Below, one piece after another: positions 8,993-18,863 of a DNA stretch of 64,000 nucleotides. The translations under genes were made by a program, and so were the position numbers. How positions within the stretch are numbered: position 1 is the stretch's first letter; the number at the start of each line of letters is the position of its first letter. Source of the stretch: Desmonostoc muscorum LEGE 12446 (GTDB taxonomy: Bacteria > Cyanobacteriota > Cyanobacteriia > Cyanobacteriales > Nostocaceae); NCBI RefSeq assembly GCF_015207005.2, contig NZ_JADEXS020000001.1, positions 4,464,001 to 4,528,000 of the forward strand, written 5' to 3'. Under the pieces are notes generated by a model. It searched no databases. It saw only the letters and a program-made list of their open reading frames with translations, and was not told where the DNA came from.

Positions 8993-9511
8993 ATGATAGA
9001 GCAGCATCTACAACCTGCGATACCTTCGGTGAGCTTCGCTAACGCAGAACTACAAGAATTTATAGATAATCGCCCGGATGCCCGTGAGGTGAGAAAAGCT
9101 TTGGCAGTGAAACTGGTTTATCAAGGCTACAAGTATGAGGAAATTCAAACAATTTTAGATGTCTCTGTTGGTTCAATAACAAGCTGGAAGCAAGCTTATA
9201 AGGAATATGGAATTTGCGGATTGCGCTTAAATTATAAAGGCAGAAAGAGTTACCTGAGCGATGAACAGCAACAAGAAGTATTAAGTTGGTTGCAAACTAA
9301 GGAGATTTGGGAGCTTGGTGAACTGGAATACAAATTGGCTTTTGAATATGATGTCATCTACGAATCGAAACGGAGTTATTATGATTTATTTGACGCGGCG
9401 GGAATTAGTTGGAAAAAAACTACTGGCTTAAACCCAAAGGCGGACATTGAGGCTGTAGCTGCAAAAAAAAACAGATTGAAAAATTGTTGGACAGCAATAG
9501 AGAGGAGATAG
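8993..9511 (+). CDS. IS630-type transposase, N-terminal frame (orfA)
   Basis: The 172-aa frame carries the DNA-binding half of an IS630-type transposase: a helix-turn-helix around GYKYEEIQTILDVSVGSITS (residues 44-63), then a second winged-helix region with LSDEQQQEVLSWLQ. It lacks the catalytic core. The frame runs through a nine-A tract (9463-9471) and then overlaps the next frame, which lies in the -1 register. In this IS group the active enzyme is made by programmed -1 slippage on such a tract, joining AVAAKK to KQIEKLLDSNREE. The in-frame product alone probably acts as a DNA-binding regulator. Confidence 0.9.
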   Translation: MIEQHLQPAIPSVSFANAELQEFIDNRPDAREVRKALAVKLVYQGYKYEEIQTILDVSVGSITSWKQAYKEYGICGLRLNYKGRKSYLSDEQQQEVLSWLQTKEIWELGELEYKLAFEYDVIYESKRSYYDLFDAAGISWKKTTGLNPKADIEAVAAKKNRLKNCWTAIERR

Positions 9512-10071
9512 AAGAAGGAAGACTGAGAGTATTACTAATAGATGAGTGCCATCTGTTATGGGGAGACGTAACTGGTTATGTCTGGGGAAAAACTGACCAA
9601 GAAATAGCAATTGGCATCGTTAACGAACGAGAGAAGCAGACATACTACGGGGCGGTTGATTATCTCGATGGTAAGTTGCTTCTTAAAGCTTACAATGCTG
9701 GCAATTCAGACAATACAATTGATTATTTACGTTATTTATTAGACCAGTCTCCCAACCAACGATTACTGCTTTTTTGGGATGGTGCTTCTTACCATCGTTC
9801 ACATCTGGTTCAAAACTTTTTAGGAGAGATAAACCAAGGTTTGTCTCCAGACCAGTGGAAAATTCATTGCGTTCGCTTCGCTCCTAATTGCCCATCACAA
9901 AATCCAATTGAGGATATTTGGTTACAAGCTAAAACCTGGGTGCGGCGTTTCTGTGCTTTGATTCCTTCGTTCTCTCATCTCAAATGGATGTTTGAGTGGT
10001 TTCTCCGACACACTAACTTTGATTTTGACACTTTACAGATGTACGGAGCTTTTTCAGAAATCAAATACTAG
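9484..10071 (+). CDS. IS630-type transposase, catalytic DDE frame (orfB)
   Basis: This frame carries the DDE catalytic domain: the first Asp in LLIDECH, the second in LLFWDGASYH, and the acidic third position in NPIEDIW. All three are intact. The frame is open upstream at least to the A-tract at 9463, in the -1 register relative to orfA, so it is best read as the C-terminal half of a frameshift fusion rather than as a free protein started at TTG 9484. The stop codon lies inside the right inverted repeat, five bases from the element end. Confidence 0.9.
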   Translation: MLDSNREEIEEGRLRVLLIDECHLLWGDVTGYVWGKTDQEIAIGIVNEREKQTYYGAVDYLDGKLLLKAYNAGNSDNTIDYLRYLLDQSPNQRLLLFWDGASYHRSHLVQNFLGEINQGLSPDQWKIHCVRFAPNCPSQNPIEDIWLQAKTWVRRFCALIPSFSHLKWMFEWFLRHTNFDFDTLQMYGAFSEIKY

Positions 10072-10112
10072 TCCTATAACAATATTTGTATCTAATAAAT
10101 AAGTCACTGGAT

Positions 10113-10406
10113 TTATTTTCGTTTTACCGCTTCATCGTACATTTTGATTTGCTCAGGTGTCAAATCATTTAACGTACCAGAAACAGCTTCTAAGACAAGA
10201 ATCTTATCAATTCTGCGTGTTAGATCTAGTTCGGTAATAGCTTTCATGTCTTCCGGTGAAAACTGTCCAAACATATTTACTAACATTTCTACCATTTCTT
10301 GTTTGTCTAATTTCAATTGATATAAATTATTATCTTGAAACAACTTTTCTACAATTGGTAATATTCGAGCGACTAAGGCATCTCTTTGGCTTGAAATTTC
10401 CTGCAT
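10113..10406 (-). CDS. small helical protein of unknown function
   Basis: A 97-aa, highly charged, all-helical protein with no signal peptide or membrane segment. GAGGAA lies a few bases before the ATG at 10406, which supports translation. Leu/Ile/Val are spaced like an amphipathic helical bundle (KQEMVEMLVNMFGQFSPEDM). It is downstream of and codirectional with tkt, 155 bp away, so cotranscription is possible. I recognise no family. Confidence 0.65.
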   Translation of the reverse strand: MQEISSQRDALVARILPIVEKLFQDNNLYQLKLDKQEMVEMLVNMFGQFSPEDMKAITELDLTRRIDKILVLEAVSGTLNDLTPEQIKMYDEAVKRK

Positions 10407-10560
10407 ATCTTCCTCACAATGATTTACTAAATTACTTCAATTATAAACAATTATCCTCAGCGAACCTCTGCGTATGCCTTGGCGCTCCTCTGCGTTTAAA
10501 AAACAAAAAAAGGCGGGCAAGATGCCCACCCCACAAAAATTTCAAAATATTCTGTTGCTA

Positions 10561-12573
10561 TTAACCCAATAATTGCTTAGCTTTGGCTAACACATTATCA
10601 ACGCTAAAACCAAACTTCTCTAGACAAACACCACCTGGCGCGGAAGCACCAAAGCGATCGATACTAACAACGTCGCCTTCAGTACCTACGTACTTGTGCC
10701 AGCCGAAACTGGAGGCAGCTTCTACAGCCAAGCGCTTGGTGACAGCTTTCGGCAATACAGACTCTTTATAAGCTGCATCCTGGGCTTCAAACAAATCCCA
10801 TGCAGGTAGCGAAACAACACGGACTTTCTTACCTTCGGCTGTGAGTTTCTCGGCTGCGGTGACGGCGAGGCTCAATTCTGAACCAGTGCCAATTAGGATC
10901 AATTCTGGTGTACCGTCGGAATCCACCACTGTGTAACCACCCTTGGTTACGCCTTCAATGGAAGTACCTGCCAAGTTGGGGACATTTTGACGGGTGAATG
11001 CCAACAAAGTTGGAGCATTTTCTTTTGCTCTTTCGATCGCCACTTTATAAGCACCAGAGGTTTCTGTTCCATCTGCGGGACGAATCACCGTCAGGTTAGG
11101 AATAGCCCGCAGGGAAGCTAAAGTTTCAATGGGTTGGTGGGTTGGGCCATCTTCACCTTGTCCAATGGAGTCGTGAGTCATCACCCAAATCACCCCAGCT
11201 TGAGAGAGGGCGGATAAGCGGATGGCAGCACGCATGTAGTCTGTGAAGATCAAGAAGGTAGCACCGTAGGGAATTAATCCCGAACCGTGCAACGCAATAC
11301 CATTACAGATGGCACCCATAGCGTGTTCCCGGACACCAAAGTGGATGTTGGGGTTTTCGTATTGCCCTTTCTGGAAGTCGCCTTTGCCCTTGATTTCAGT
11401 CAGGTTGGAGTGGGTCAAGTCAGCAGAACCACCGATTAACTCAGGTAAAACTGCTGCTAGTTTGTTGAGGCAGGTTTCCGAGTGTTTGCGGGTTGGTAGT
11501 CCTTTGTCTTCAGGAGTGTAGGTGGGTAGTACTTTATCCCAACCATCAGCCAGTTTGCTGCTGACGTAGCGTTCAAATTCGGCTGCTTCTTGGGCATACT
11601 TAGCTTTGTAGTCAGCAAATACTTTGTTCCACTCAGCTTCATAGCCTGCGCCGCGTTCAACAGCTTTACGTGCATGATTGAGGGCGTCTTGGGGAACTAC
11701 AAAAGGCTCGTATTCCCAACCCAAATTTTTACGTGTCAATGCTATTTCGTCTCCACCCAAAGCAGCACCGTGAACACCAGCGGTGTTTGCTTTGTTGGGG
11801 GAACCGTAACCGATGGTGGTTGTTACCTTAATAAAAGAAGGCTTATCGGTGACAGCTTTGGCTGCTTCAATGGCATCAGCGATCGCTTCGAGGTCAGTGT
11901 TACCTTCTTGAACGTGTTGGACATGCCAACCGTAAGCTTCAAAGCGCTTAGAAACATCTTCGGTGAATGCCACATCTGTGGAACCGTCGATGGAGATGTG
12001 GTTGTCGTCGTACAGAGCGATGAGTTTGCCTAATCCCAAGTGTCCTGCGAAAGAACAAGCTTCACCAGAAATGCCTTCCATGTTGCAACCGTCACCCAAA
12101 ATTACGTAGGTGTAATGGTCAACAATCTTAGCATCGGCTTTATTGTATTTTGCGGCGAGGTGTGCTTCGGCGATCGCCAAACCGACTCCATTGGCAATTC
12201 CTTGACCTAGTGGCCCAGTGGTGACTTCCACACCTGCGGTCATGAAGTTTTCTGGGTGTCCAGGGGTTTTGGATTCCCACTGACGAAATTGCTTGATATC
12301 TTCAATTGTGACGCTATCGTAGCCTGCCAGGTAAAGTAGGGCATACTGCAACATCGAACCATGACCAGCGGACAAGACAAAGCGATCGCGGTTAAACCAT
12401 TTCGGATTTTTGGGGTTAAACCGCAAAAAGCGATCCCATAGTACAAAGGCCATGGGAGCCGCGCCCATCGGCAGCCCTGGGTGTCCCGATTTTGCTTTTT
12501 CTACGGCGTCAATAGCCAAGAAGCGGATCGAGTTAATACAAAGTTCTTCGAGGGATTGGGTTGCAACAGCCAT
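10561..12573 (-). CDS. tkt: transketolase
   Basis: At 670 aa this is a full-length transketolase. It shows the thiamine-diphosphate motif beginning [18 protein letters not shown] (about 155-172) with the DDN end near 186, the N-terminal GHPGLPMG and [13 protein letters not shown] segments that line the active site, the pyrimidine-binding domain with [15 protein letters not shown], and a C-terminal domain ending in LAKAKQLLG. The enzyme moves two-carbon units between ketose and aldose phosphates in the Calvin-Benson cycle and the oxidative pentose phosphate pathway, in the cytosol. It is essential for CO2 fixation in cyanobacteria. HIP1 octamers occur within the gene. Confidence 0.97.
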   Translation of the reverse strand: MAVATQSLEELCINSIRFLAIDAVEKAKSGHPGLPMGAAPMAFVLWDRFLRFNPKNPKWFNRDRFVLSAGHGSMLQYALLYLAGYDSVTIEDIKQFRQWESKTPGHPENFMTAGVEVTTGPLGQGIANGVGLAIAEAHLAAKYNKADAKIVDHYTYVILGDGCNMEGISGEACSFAGHLGLGKLIALYDDNHISIDGSTDVAFTEDVSKRFEAYGWHVQHVQEGNTDLEAIADAIEAAKAVTDKPSFIKVTTTIGYGSPNKANTAGVHGAALGGDEIALTRKNLGWEYEPFVVPQDALNHARKAVERGAGYEAEWNKVFADYKAKYAQEAAEFERYVSSKLADGWDKVLPTYTPEDKGLPTRKHSETCLNKLAAVLPELIGGSADLTHSNLTEIKGKGDFQKGQYENPNIHFGVREHAMGAICNGIALHGSGLIPYGATFLIFTDYMRAAIRLSALSQAGVIWVMTHDSIGQGEDGPTHQPIETLASLRAIPNLTVIRPADGTETSGAYKVAIERAKENAPTLLAFTRQNVPNLAGTSIEGVTKGGYTVVDSDGTPELILIGTGSELSLAVTAAEKLTAEGKKVRVVSLPAWDLFEAQDAAYKESVLPKAVTKRLAVEAASSFGWHKYVGTEGDVVSIDRFGASAPGGVCLEKFGFSVDNVLAKAKQLLG

Positions 12574-12969
12574 AATATGATTGTTTTTAACGACGGGTTA
12601 GCACTCTTTGAGCTTCTCACTCTTTCTGGGGTTATTTTTCACAGTTAACAGTTAACACTTTCATTTATTGGGTTTGGGTTGCCCGCATCAGTTTGGTAAC
12701 CGATCGTTGATAACTGAACAGTGATTAAAATTTCCCACAGTATCCTCATCATCCCATTCCCGATTGTCGATGGACAAGCGGGATCTCCGGAGTTTCTAGT
12801 GATAAATCAAGCTGATAATCGGGTCATGCTGAACGCTTGGCTGATATCAGAATGATATCTATGGTACTTTTGGGCATTGGGCATGGGGCATTGGGCATTG
12901 GGCATTGGTTATTCTTTCTCCCCCTGCCTCCCCTGCTCCCCCTGCTCCCCCTGCTCCCCATTCCTGACT
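12574..12969. other. 396-bp gene-free stretch with a G-rich minisatellite
   Basis: The tkt upstream region. At about 12873-12907 there is a tandem G-rich repeat (units like gggcattggg), followed by C-rich tracts at 12920-12960 (cccctgctcc repeats). No gene is supported. Confidence 0.6.
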
Positions 12970-14220
12970 TTACAGGTATTTCTTAAAGGCTAGTGTGACA
13001 TTATGACCGCCAAACCCGAAAGAATTGGATAGTGCCACTTCAACTTTTTGAGCGCGGCTAGAGTTTGGCACGTAATCTAAGTCACATTCTGGATCGGGAT
13101 TTTCGAGGTTGATTGTCGGGGGAATTTGGTCATTAGCGATCGCCAGTACTGTCGCTACTGCTTCAATACCTCCAGAACCGCCCAATAGATGGCCTGTCAT
13201 AGATTTGGTGGAGCTGATTGCCACTTTATAGGCATGTTCTCCCAGAGCTTTTTTGATGGCTGAAGTTTCAGTGGAATCATTAGCTGGGGTGCTGGTGCCG
13301 TGGGCATTGATGTAGCTGATTTGTTCGGCAGTTAGTCCTGCGTCCTTGATCGCCAGTTCTATGGCTCTAGCTGCGCCGAGTCCACCAGGTACGGGGGAGG
13401 TGATGTGGTAAGCGTCACAGGTCATACCATAGCCGATCATTTCGGCATAAATGTGAGCGCCGCGACTAATGGCGTGTTGCAGTTCTTCTAGAATTAAAAT
13501 TCCTGCACCTTCGCCCAAAACAAATCCATCGCGATCGCTATCAAAGGGACGGCAAGCATGAGCTGGGTCGTCATTGCGGAAAGAAAGCGCCTTACAAGCA
13601 GCAAATCCAGCCACCGACAATGGTGTGACAGCTGCCTCCGTGCCGCCGCAAATCATTGCTTGGGCATATCCCCCTTGAATTAAGCGAAAAGCGTCTCCAA
13701 TGGCGTTGGAGCCAGCCGCGCAGGCTGTGACAACGCAGGAATTTGGCCCTTTAGCACCAGTGTGAATTGCTGTTAGTCCTGCTGCCATATTGGCAATCAT
13801 CATCGGTATCATGAATGGACTACAGCGATCAGGTCCGCGGTTGAGGTAGATAGTTTGCTGATCTTCTAATACTTTGATGCCACCAATGCCAGAACCGATC
13901 ATGACACCCACCTGTTCGGCGTTTAAGTCATTGATAACTAACTGCGCGTCAGATATAGCTTGTTTTGCTCCTGCAACCCCAAATTGGGCAAATCGATCCA
14001 TGCGCTTGGCGTCTTTGCGCTCCAAATAATCATGTGGATCGAAGTTTTTCACTTCACCAGCTATGCGGCAATCATGGCGAGACGCATCAAAAAATGTGAT
14101 GTAGTCAATGCCATTGCGTCCACTCAATAATCCTTCCCAATATTCTGTTGCTGTGTTACCAATAGGTGTAATCGCGCCAACACCAGTTACAACAACGCGT
14201 TTACGTGTAAAATCTGTCAT
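12970..14220 (-). CDS. fabF: beta-ketoacyl-ACP synthase II
   Basis: At 416 aa this is a standard KAS II. The catalytic triad is in place: Cys167 in VVTACAAGSN, His307 in NAHGTSTPANDSTE and His344 in TGHLLGGSGG, with Lys339 in SSTKSMTGH. It condenses malonyl-ACP with acyl-ACP during fatty-acid elongation and tunes chain length with temperature in many bacteria. It follows acpP on the same strand after 122 bp, the common acpP-fabF order, and tkt lies next downstream. Confidence 0.97.
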   Translation of the reverse strand: MTDFTRKRVVVTGVGAITPIGNTATEYWEGLLSGRNGIDYITFFDASRHDCRIAGEVKNFDPHDYLERKDAKRMDRFAQFGVAGAKQAISDAQLVINDLNAEQVGVMIGSGIGGIKVLEDQQTIYLNRGPDRCSPFMIPMMIANMAAGLTAIHTGAKGPNSCVVTACAAGSNAIGDAFRLIQGGYAQAMICGGTEAAVTPLSVAGFAACKALSFRNDDPAHACRPFDSDRDGFVLGEGAGILILEELQHAISRGAHIYAEMIGYGMTCDAYHITSPVPGGLGAARAIELAIKDAGLTAEQISYINAHGTSTPANDSTETSAIKKALGEHAYKVAISSTKSMTGHLLGGSGGIEAVATVLAIANDQIPPTINLENPDPECDLDYVPNSSRAQKVEVALSNSFGFGGHNVTLAFKKYL

Positions 14221-14342
14221 GATTCAGTTAAAGGTGGCGAAAAAGCAGCAGGCAAAAAATTCGAGATTAGCAACTAGGTACTGGTGACTAGGTGCGGGAG
14301 AAAAATCTTCCCAATCCCCAATCCCCAATCCCCAACTCCCAA

Positions 14343-14597
14343 TTAAGCTGATGTAGCAACTTTGTTGCTAATGTAATTTACAGCGTCTTGAACCGTTAAA
14401 ATTCCTTCGGCAGCTTCGTCGGGAATTTCGATATCAAATTCTTCTTCCAAAGCCATTACTAATTCAACGGTATCTAAGGAATCAGCGCCTAAATCTTCCA
14501 TAAATGTGGATTCTGGTTTGATTGTCTCAGGTTTTTCAACGCTAAGTTGTTCGGCAACGATTTTTTTAACTTTGTCAAAAAGTTCTGTTTGGCTCAT
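14343..14597 (-). CDS. acpP: acyl carrier protein
   Basis: This small acidic four-helix protein of 84 aa has the 4'-phosphopantetheine attachment site at Ser40 in [11 protein letters not shown]. It carries growing acyl chains for fatty-acid synthesis and is the partner of FabF encoded directly downstream. The ATG at 14597 is preceded by the ribosome site GAGGAC. The upstream 270 bp is shared with a divergent gene and should contain promoters for both. Confidence 0.97.
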   Translation of the reverse strand: MSQTELFDKVKKIVAEQLSVEKPETIKPESTFMEDLGADSLDTVELVMALEEEFDIEIPDEAAEGILTVQDAVNYISNKVATSA

Positions 14598-14868
14598 AGA
14601 TATAAAGTCCTCAACTAATTGCTAGGATCTGCTCATTATAGGAGACATTTTTTTGAGCATATACATCTTATCGTCAAGCGCGATCCCCCGTACACTGCCA
14701 ACGGTTTTTCTGTTAGAAAACTCCTGTGGTTGTTCAAAAGAATCGCTCAGTTTTCTTTGGACAGTTGAGCAGTAGGGCGTGGTACGCCATTCTCGACACC
14801 GTATAAATGCTTCTGTTTTCCGATTGATTTTTGTCTAGAGCGATCGCTCTAACCCAAACTATAGTTAT

Positions 14869-15774
14869 ATGCTATCTCAGACACTAAAATACGCTTACTT
14901 TCCTGGCTGTGTTGCCCAAGGTGCATGTCGGGAACTTTACCAGTCAACTCAAGCCCTCACTCAAGCACTCGGTATTCAACTGGTTGAACTGAAAAAAGCT
15001 GCTTGCTGTGGTTCGGGAACCTTTAAAGAAGATTCCCAACTACTGGAAGATACAGTCAATGCCAGAAATATTGCCCTAGCAGAAGAATTAAATTTGCCGT
15101 TGCTTACCCATTGCAGCACTTGTCAAGGTGTTATCGGTCACGTCAACGAACACCTGAAGGAATGCCAAACTACTAATCCTGCTTACATTGAACAAGTCAA
15201 TGACTTGCTGCATAAAGAAGGCTGTTCACCTTATCGCGGTAGTACTGACGTTAAACATCTCCTCTACGCCTTGGTAACAGATTACGGTTTAGAGGAAATT
15301 ACTAAACGTGTGACTCGGAAATTAACTGGATTAAAATGCGCGGCTTTTTATGGCTGTTATCTCCTCCGCGCTCAAAAGTCCATGCCCTATGACGACCCTT
15401 TCAACCCAGAAGCAATGGAAAATGTTTTTCGGGCGGTGGGTGCAACACCAATTTATTACCGGGGCCGGACACAATGTTGTGGTTGGCCGCTTTCTAGTTA
15501 TGCCACTACCCAATCTTTTAAGATGGCGGGGATGCATATTCAGGACGCCTTGGCATCTGGTGCTGACTGTATAGTTACACCTTGTCCTCTGTGCCACTTA
15601 AATTTAGATTCACGGCAGCCAGAGGTCGAAAAGGTGATTGAACAAAGGCTAGGTTTACCAGTTTTACATTTACCCCAGTTGATTGCTTTGGCTGTTGGAG
15701 TGAGTCCAAAAGAACTGGGTTTAGAACGTCACATTGTTTCTACAAAGCCAGTGTTAGAGAAATTAGGCTTTTAG
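14869..15774 (+). CDS. HdrB-like CCG-domain iron-sulfur protein
   Basis: Two CCG modules define this 301-aa protein: Cys14, CCG at 46-48 and CSTC at 82-85; then Cys163, CCG at 203-205 and CPLC at 239-242. In this family the two cysteine-rich modules bind non-cubane or [4Fe-4S] clusters at thiol/disulfide or quinone redox sites. Family names are CoB-CoM heterodisulfide reductase subunit B and the SdhE/SdhC-like membrane-anchor subunit of unusual succinate dehydrogenases. Cyanobacteria make no CoB or CoM, so a role with a succinate dehydrogenase or another respiratory/thylakoid redox complex is more likely; this is inference. No transmembrane helix is present. Confidence 0.85.
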   Translation: MLSQTLKYAYFPGCVAQGACRELYQSTQALTQALGIQLVELKKAACCGSGTFKEDSQLLEDTVNARNIALAEELNLPLLTHCSTCQGVIGHVNEHLKECQTTNPAYIEQVNDLLHKEGCSPYRGSTDVKHLLYALVTDYGLEEITKRVTRKLTGLKCAAFYGCYLLRAQKSMPYDDPFNPEAMENVFRAVGATPIYYRGRTQCCGWPLSSYATTQSFKMAGMHIQDALASGADCIVTPCPLCHLNLDSRQPEVEKVIEQRLGLPVLHLPQLIALAVGVSPKELGLERHIVSTKPVLEKLGF

Positions 15775-15807
15775 CTGAGATTTTGAAAGTTTCGAGCTTT
15801 ACAGCAT

Positions 15808-15886
15808 TTTTCATCTATTTGAACCACAATCCTCTGTAGGGGCGCACAGCTGTGCTACCCTACAACGTGGTCTATTTACCTGAAAA
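15808..15886. repeat. 79-bp dispersed palindromic element
   Basis: The outer ends (ttttcatctatttgaacca and ggtctatttacctgaaaa) are imperfect inverted repeats. The centre is a second palindrome of the gtaggg-cacagctgtg-ccctac type. A very similar 79-bp copy is at 23521-23599; related copies lie at 19897-19945, 43427-43524, 44631-44703, 45598-45674 and 45961-48280 (split by an IS). Confidence 0.85.
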
Positions 15887-15891
15887 TTCCT

Positions 15892-16018
15892 GTAAGCTTC
15901 AAGTTTCGAGCTTCAGGTTTCGAGCTTTAAGCTTCAACGTTCGAGCTTTGAGGTTCAACTTTCTAGCTTTGAGGTTCAACTTTCAAGTTCTGAGGCTCAA
16001 CTTTCGAGTTCAGAACTT
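15892..16018. repeat. degenerate 21-bp tandem array
   Basis: About six degenerate units with a period near 21 bp, with recurring pieces gaggttcaactttc and gagcttt. No coding frame clearly uses it. Two other 21-bp arrays of different sequence occur at 23687-23850 and 45758-45960. Confidence 0.8.
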
Positions 16019-16108
16019 ATACTAATTTAATATGAAGCTGCATAGAATAAAGCTTCCAGGATAAAGTTGTAAGAAGAGACAAAAATTATCTGCTCAAATT
16101 TCCACTCC

Positions 16109-18184
16109 CTACTCCCCACTGCCTTTTTTTTGTCTTCTCCCAGACTTGGGACGAGTAGTTTTTACTGCTGCTGACTTGTTTTGCAAATTTGCAATTTCTC
16201 TTTGGGCGTCTTGATAGCTATCTTTTTCGCCTTGCTGTTGGAATAGTTTTCCAGCTTTTTTGAAATCTGCGATCGCTCCTTGTTTATTTTTCTGTTTGGC
16301 GCGAATTACCCCCCGATTATAATAGGCTAAGGCATTCTTAGCATCAATGGCGATCGCTTGTGAATAATCCTGATTTGCAGCTTTCTTATTTCCCAATTCG
16401 AGATAGGCGTTACCACGGTTATTGTAAGCTGCGGTATCATTAGGATCTAGTTTTAGTGCTTCAGTATAATCTTCAATAGCGCCTTTATAATCTCCGAAAG
16501 AAAATCGATGAATACCTCTGTGGATGTAAGCAACAATAAATTTTGGATCGAGTTGTAAAATTTTGTTGTAATCTTCAGTAGCTTCTATTTTGTTTCCTAA
16601 ATCGCTGTAAATATCACCACGACTCAGATAAGCTTCTATATATTTAGGATTGATGTTAATTGCATCTGAATAATCTTTCAGGGCTGCATATTTTTGCTTA
16701 TTAATAACTTGAGTTAAACCCCTTTGATAATAGGCTTTGGCATCACTGGGATTAATCTTAATTATTGTATCAAAATCTTGGATTGCTGCTTGTCTGAGTC
16801 TGAGGCGACGGCGGAGAATACCTCGTTGTAAGTAGGCTTCGGTATATTGAGGTTTGATGGCGATCGCTTTGGTAAAATCTCCAAGTGCCCCTTTATGATC
16901 TTTCAGTTGAACACGGGCTAATCCCCTGCCATAATAAGCGTATGCATCCTGAGAATTTAACTTAATCGTTTCGGTATAGTCGGCGATCGCTTCTTTATAC
17001 TTGCCTAATTCATACAAAGCAAATCCTCGGTCATAATAGGCATTAGCATCTTGAGGATTGAGCAAAATTGCTTGACTAGAGTCTGCTTGTGCTTGCTCAT
17101 AGTCTCCTAATCGATAATAAGCATCGCCTCGCTTATTATAAGCCAAAGCATTTTGCGGTTCTAATTCAATCAGCTGATTAAAATCTGTAACTGCTCCTTC
17201 ATAGTTTCCTGCATCATATTTATTGACTCCCTCTTGATATAATTTTTGTTGAGGATTACTTTCAAATTTTGGTAACTGGAAAAACCACGCCACAACACCA
17301 AGTGTGACACAACCAGCTATCCCCGTCATCACTAGGAATAATTTTTTTTGATACTGGTTTTGCTGTTCATGTTCAATACTTGTTAATTTTTTCAAATCGT
17401 CTAAAACTTCAGTTGCATACTGATAGCGTCTTCGATAGTCAACGCGCACCATTTTATTAATAATTTTTGCTAATTTAGTGTTAATCTTTAAATTTTTATT
17501 TTGCCAAATAATTTCACCTGTTAGCCGATTTTTCTGAGTCCGCAGATTAGATATTTCGTTTTTTGGTAAACCAAGAAGTGCGGCGATGGCAACTAAACCT
17601 AAAGCATAGATATCACTGTTATATTTCAGGGTGCCGTTAATCTGTTCTACGGGCATATATTCAATATTTTCAACGGTAGTATTGATGGCTTCATTGACAG
17701 TGCTAAAGTCAACTAAAACAAACTTTTGATCTGATTCTCGGCGAATAATATTTGCTGGTTTAATATTTCGATGAATCACACCATCACTATGTATAAATAC
17801 CAAAATTTCTAATATTTCTGATAAAAGACTAATTACTTGGTCTTCCCTCAGAGGTTGTCCTGGTAAAATTTCATCAGTTAAAGGTAACCCAGGAATAAAT
17901 TCTTCGATAATATAAAATTCTTCATTTTCTTCAAAACAATCAATCAGCTTTTGGATTTGGTCGTGTTCCTGGGCTAGCTTTTGTAAAGTTGCTGCCTTGG
18001 TGGTAAACAAGCTGTATAAAATTCTTAAAATTTGAGTATTGCTATTAGGATAATGTAACTGCTTAACTATAAATTTGCTGTCAGGAAGATTAGCATCTTC
18101 TACTAGATAGGTTTTCGCCTTTTCCCCATCTTTCAGAACTTTTAGTATTTGGTAGCGTCTGTTGCCAAAATGACTGCTCATCAA
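16109..18184 (-). CDS. TPR protein with a degenerate Ser/Thr kinase domain (probable pseudokinase)
   Basis: The 691-aa protein has an N-terminal protein-kinase fold (about 10-270), one transmembrane helix (about 282-303, LFLVMTGIAGCVTLGVVAWF) and about nine to ten TPR units up to residue 660, then a basic tail. The kinase region is degenerate at key positions: the nucleotide loop reads VLKDGEKAKTYLV without the G-x-G-x-x-G pattern, the catalytic loop is HRN (138-140) instead of HRD, and DFG is replaced by DFS (159-161). The lysine in FIVKQL (Lys41) and the IKPAN segment remain. Loss of the catalytic Asp suggests a pseudokinase that binds nucleotide or partners rather than a working kinase. 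TPRs would scaffold protein contacts, probably outside the cytoplasm if the membrane topology holds. Confidence 0.88.
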   Translation of the reverse strand: MMSSHFGNRRYQILKVLKDGEKAKTYLVEDANLPDSKFIVKQLHYPNSNTQILRILYSLFTTKAATLQKLAQEHDQIQKLIDCFEENEEFYIIEEFIPGLPLTDEILPGQPLREDQVISLLSEILEILVFIHSDGVIHRNIKPANIIRRESDQKFVLVDFSTVNEAINTTVENIEYMPVEQINGTLKYNSDIYALGLVAIAALLGLPKNEISNLRTQKNRLTGEIIWQNKNLKINTKLAKIINKMVRVDYRRRYQYATEVLDDLKKLTSIEHEQQNQYQKKLFLVMTGIAGCVTLGVVAWFFQLPKFESNPQQKLYQEGVNKYDAGNYEGAVTDFNQLIELEPQNALAYNKRGDAYYRLGDYEQAQADSSQAILLNPQDANAYYDRGFALYELGKYKEAIADYTETIKLNSQDAYAYYGRGLARVQLKDHKGALGDFTKAIAIKPQYTEAYLQRGILRRRLRLRQAAIQDFDTIIKINPSDAKAYYQRGLTQVINKQKYAALKDYSDAININPKYIEAYLSRGDIYSDLGNKIEATEDYNKILQLDPKFIVAYIHRGIHRFSFGDYKGAIEDYTEALKLDPNDTAAYNNRGNAYLELGNKKAANQDYSQAIAIDAKNALAYYNRGVIRAKQKNKQGAIADFKKAGKLFQQQGEKDSYQDAQREIANLQNKSAAVKTTRPKSGRRQKKGSGE

Positions 18185-18863
18185 TACAAATATAATCTTA
18201 TATTTAATTATTTGATTAAGGAAATCGGCGCAATTAAAGCTAACTGGCGGGGGCTGTCATCTCTGACAAAATTCTGATGGTCGTAAACCTCTCTACGAGA
18301 CGCCCAAGGCACACAATAGACTTTACGCTTTGTCATTTTTCATCGTTCATTGGTAAGGGTTTTGAGCCTGTTGACGTTTCGTAATATAATTTTGTTTATT
18401 CCCAGCCACTAGTTACACAGTCAGTGTTCTTACTGGTTATTTTAAAATCAAAAAATTTTTTCAAAGGAAAATTTTAATGGCGAAATGGCATGTAAAATTC
18501 TGTATATTGCGCTAATAATCCATATTGCTAATTTTCTTTTTCTACATCATAAAAAATTTGAAGATAATTTACTGTTGTATATCACCAGATTTTAGTAACA
18601 TTTTTACATTAAACTCAACCATGAACAATAAGCAAATATATAAAGAGGTTACTTTAATGGTTATTTTTCAGCATTCACACTAATGACATCCGATCTCCAA
18701 ATGGGGTAATAAGTAGGTCGGCATAGATTATCGTTGAGTTCAGGCAAAAGCTAGGAAGCAGGAGGGAAGAGGGTTTTAGTTTAGTTCATTTTTCTTTACT
18801 TAGTTTGATTGTGGCAACTTAGCTTAAATAGCGAATTGAAATATCATAACTCCATCTAAAAGA
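18185..18863. other. 679-bp gene-free AT-rich stretch
   Basis: I found no convincing gene, RNA or repeat array. The stretch is AT-rich with a short cctctctacgagacgccc fragment (about 18280-18305) of the palindromic repeat type. Confidence 0.5.

Larger units (their letters stand above)
8921..10076 (+). mobile_element. IS630-family insertion sequence, copy 1 (1156 bp)
   Basis: The ends are imperfect inverted repeats: left TAGGAATCATATTTGATTTC at 8921, right matching its complement up to 10076 (about 25 of 28 positions agree). The element is flanked by TA on both sides (8919-8920 and 10077-10078), the target duplication characteristic of the IS630/Tc1/mariner group. It carries two overlapping frames for one transposase. 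The second copy at 34236-35391 has exactly the same length and appears identical in sequence. It lies between genes and disrupts nothing recognisable. Confidence 0.95.
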
